Shown here: piece after piece, positions 5,702 to 6,091 of the stretch
Position numbering within the stretch: the stretch's first letter is position 1
How the letters are laid out: each line of letters begins with the position of its first letter
NCBI GenBank assembly: GCA_031273515.1
Contig: JAISRU010000039.1
Location: forward strand, 1 to 6,091
Reading direction: 5' to 3'
Source of the DNA: Bacteroidales bacterium
GTDB taxonomy: Bacteria > Bacteroidota > Bacteroidia > Bacteroidales > WCHB1-69
Length of the DNA stretch: 6,091 nt
Notes under the pieces: generated by a model
What the model saw: the letters and a program-made list of their open reading frames with translations, nothing else
Told to the model about the DNA's origin: nothing
The model's database searches: none
Made by a program: the position numbers and the translations under genes

Positions 5702-5810
5702 CGTCATTGCGAGGTGCGAAGCGACGTGGCAATCGACGCAGCGAGTGAGAGCAGAGGCAAACTTGTTTGACTATGCCGAACCGCAAGGAGAAAGGCGTAG
5801 CCAATCCAGA
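5702..5810 (+). repeat. Long dispersed repeat, copy 2, complete with both ends
   Basis: This 109-bp element starts CGTCATTGCGAGG and ends GCCAATCCAGA. Positions 5731-5806 align without gaps to 41-116. The palindromic core at 5751-5776 has decayed in its right arm compared with copy 1, while the left arm GCAGAGGCAAAC and the start of the right arm are kept. Its two ends are those of the short form at 4357-4394. It sits only 33 bp upstream of the secreted-protein start. Confidence 0.85.
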
Positions 5811-5821
5811 ATTTTTTAGCA

Positions 5822-5856
5822 CACAGATAAACACAGATGCAACAGATTTACACAGA
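5822..5856. repeat. Phased (C/A)ACAGAT units
   Basis: CACAGA or AACAGA starts at 5822, 5832, 5841 and 5851, with spacings of 10, 9 and 10 bp. This is the same kind of array as 4235-4291. A further CACAGAG lies at 5868-5874 and is inverted relative to CTCTGTG at 5892-5898. Confidence 0.7.
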
Positions 5857-5889
5857 TTTTTTTATTTCACAGAGTTCCATAGCGTTTTT

Positions 5890-5916
5890 TTCTCTGTGTT
5901 CTCTGTGTTCTCTGTG
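5890..5916. repeat. Three perfect tandem copies of a 9-bp repeat
   Basis: TTCTCTGTG occurs three times without interruption. On the other strand it reads CACAGAGAA, relating it to the CACAGA modules elsewhere in the window. Confidence 0.9.
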
Positions 5917-5976
5917 TAACCTTTTTCCTTACAATGACGGCTGTCTTAAAATAATCATCCCCTTGTGTGTCCAAAT

Positions 5977-6091
5977 TTATTTAGTCATGGGTGTTTCTTT
6001 ATTAGTATTGGATCTTCCTCTTCGTTGAGCAACCAGATTTTTATAATGGTCTATCCGCAAATTGAGTTCTTTGACAAAAGGAAGGTATTGT
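5977..6091 (-). CDS. C-terminal end of an unidentified protein (partial, enters from right edge)
   Basis: A minus-strand frame enters at the right edge and runs for 37 codons to a TAA at 5979-5977; the other two minus frames are closed within about 50 bases. The residues (QYLPFVKELNLRIDHYKNL, then a basic QRRGR stretch and a polar tail) read like a genuine helical C-terminus with a basic tail, as in nucleic-acid-binding or ribosome-associated proteins, but the family is not identifiable. It lies upstream of the secreted-protein gene on the same strand, separated by 307 bp of repeats, so co-transcription is uncertain. Confidence 0.55.
   Translation of the reverse strand, partial: QYLPFVKELNLRIDHYKNLVAQRRGRSNTNKETPMTK

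Larger units (their letters stand above)
5670..5976. other. Repeat-rich gap upstream of the secreted-protein gene
   Basis: This 307-bp gap has no supported gene; a plus-strand frame at 5837-6028 only translates CACAGA-type repeats. It holds the full long repeat (5702-5810), phased CACAGA units (5822-5856), a triple 9-bp repeat (5890-5916) and a degenerate inverted CGTCATTG end at 5927-5939. No convincing TAnnTTTG promoter was found; the nearest match is TATCTGTG at 5822-5829, inside a repeat, so it is not called. Confidence 0.7.

Noticed and set aside
5822..5829. Promoter of the secreted-protein gene (TATCTGTG, one mismatch to TAnnTTTG)
   Set aside because: It lies in a CACAGA repeat where such matches arise by chance, has no -33 partner, and would imply a leader of about 150 bases through the long repeat.
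5837..6028. A 63-residue plus-strand open frame (with SLCSLCSLC)
   Set aside because: The repeated SLC is a translation of the triple 9-bp repeat, and the frame overlaps the better-supported minus-strand gene end.

Overview
The window reads as a chromosomal segment of a Bacteroidetes bacterium, most likely Bacteroidales. The grounds are a close match to the Bacteroidetes -7 promoter consensus (TAnnTTTG) just before recG, the sequence character of the RecG, Dus and acyltransferase proteins, A-rich translation starts, and gaps packed with short dispersed repeats of a kind common in this phylum. The species cannot be named from the sequence alone.

Every supported gene lies on the minus strand, so transcription runs from right to left. 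In that order the window holds: (1) the last 37 codons of an unidentified gene (5977-6091); (2) a 307-bp gap of repeats; (3) a 400-residue secreted protein of unknown function (4467-5669); (4) a 374-bp gap of repeats that ends in the recG promoter; (5) a tight three-gene unit of recG (1984-4092), a DusB-type tRNA-dihydrouridine synthase (991-1980) and a PlsC-like acyltransferase (164-994); (6) 163 bp at the left edge, again mostly repeat sequence.

In the recG unit, dus starts 3 bp after the recG stop, and the acyltransferase start overlaps the dus stop in an ATGA. The three are almost certainly co-transcribed and translationally coupled. Their products work in different processes (replication-fork and recombination repair, tRNA modification, membrane lipid synthesis), so this looks like a housekeeping operon rather than a pathway.

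No defence system, CRISPR array, transposase, rRNA or tRNA gene was seen. The unusual content is in the gaps. All three are mosaics of the same short modules: a long (about 109 bp) and a short (38 bp) palindromic element with shared ends, phased CACAGA tracts, AATTGAAAATTGA tracts, a 16-bp tandem repeat and a CCGCAGG module. These modules extend into gene boundaries. One forms the last codons and stop of the acyltransferase gene, one abuts the recG promoter, and one creates a false N-terminal extension on the secreted-protein gene. The secreted protein is the least explained gene in the window.
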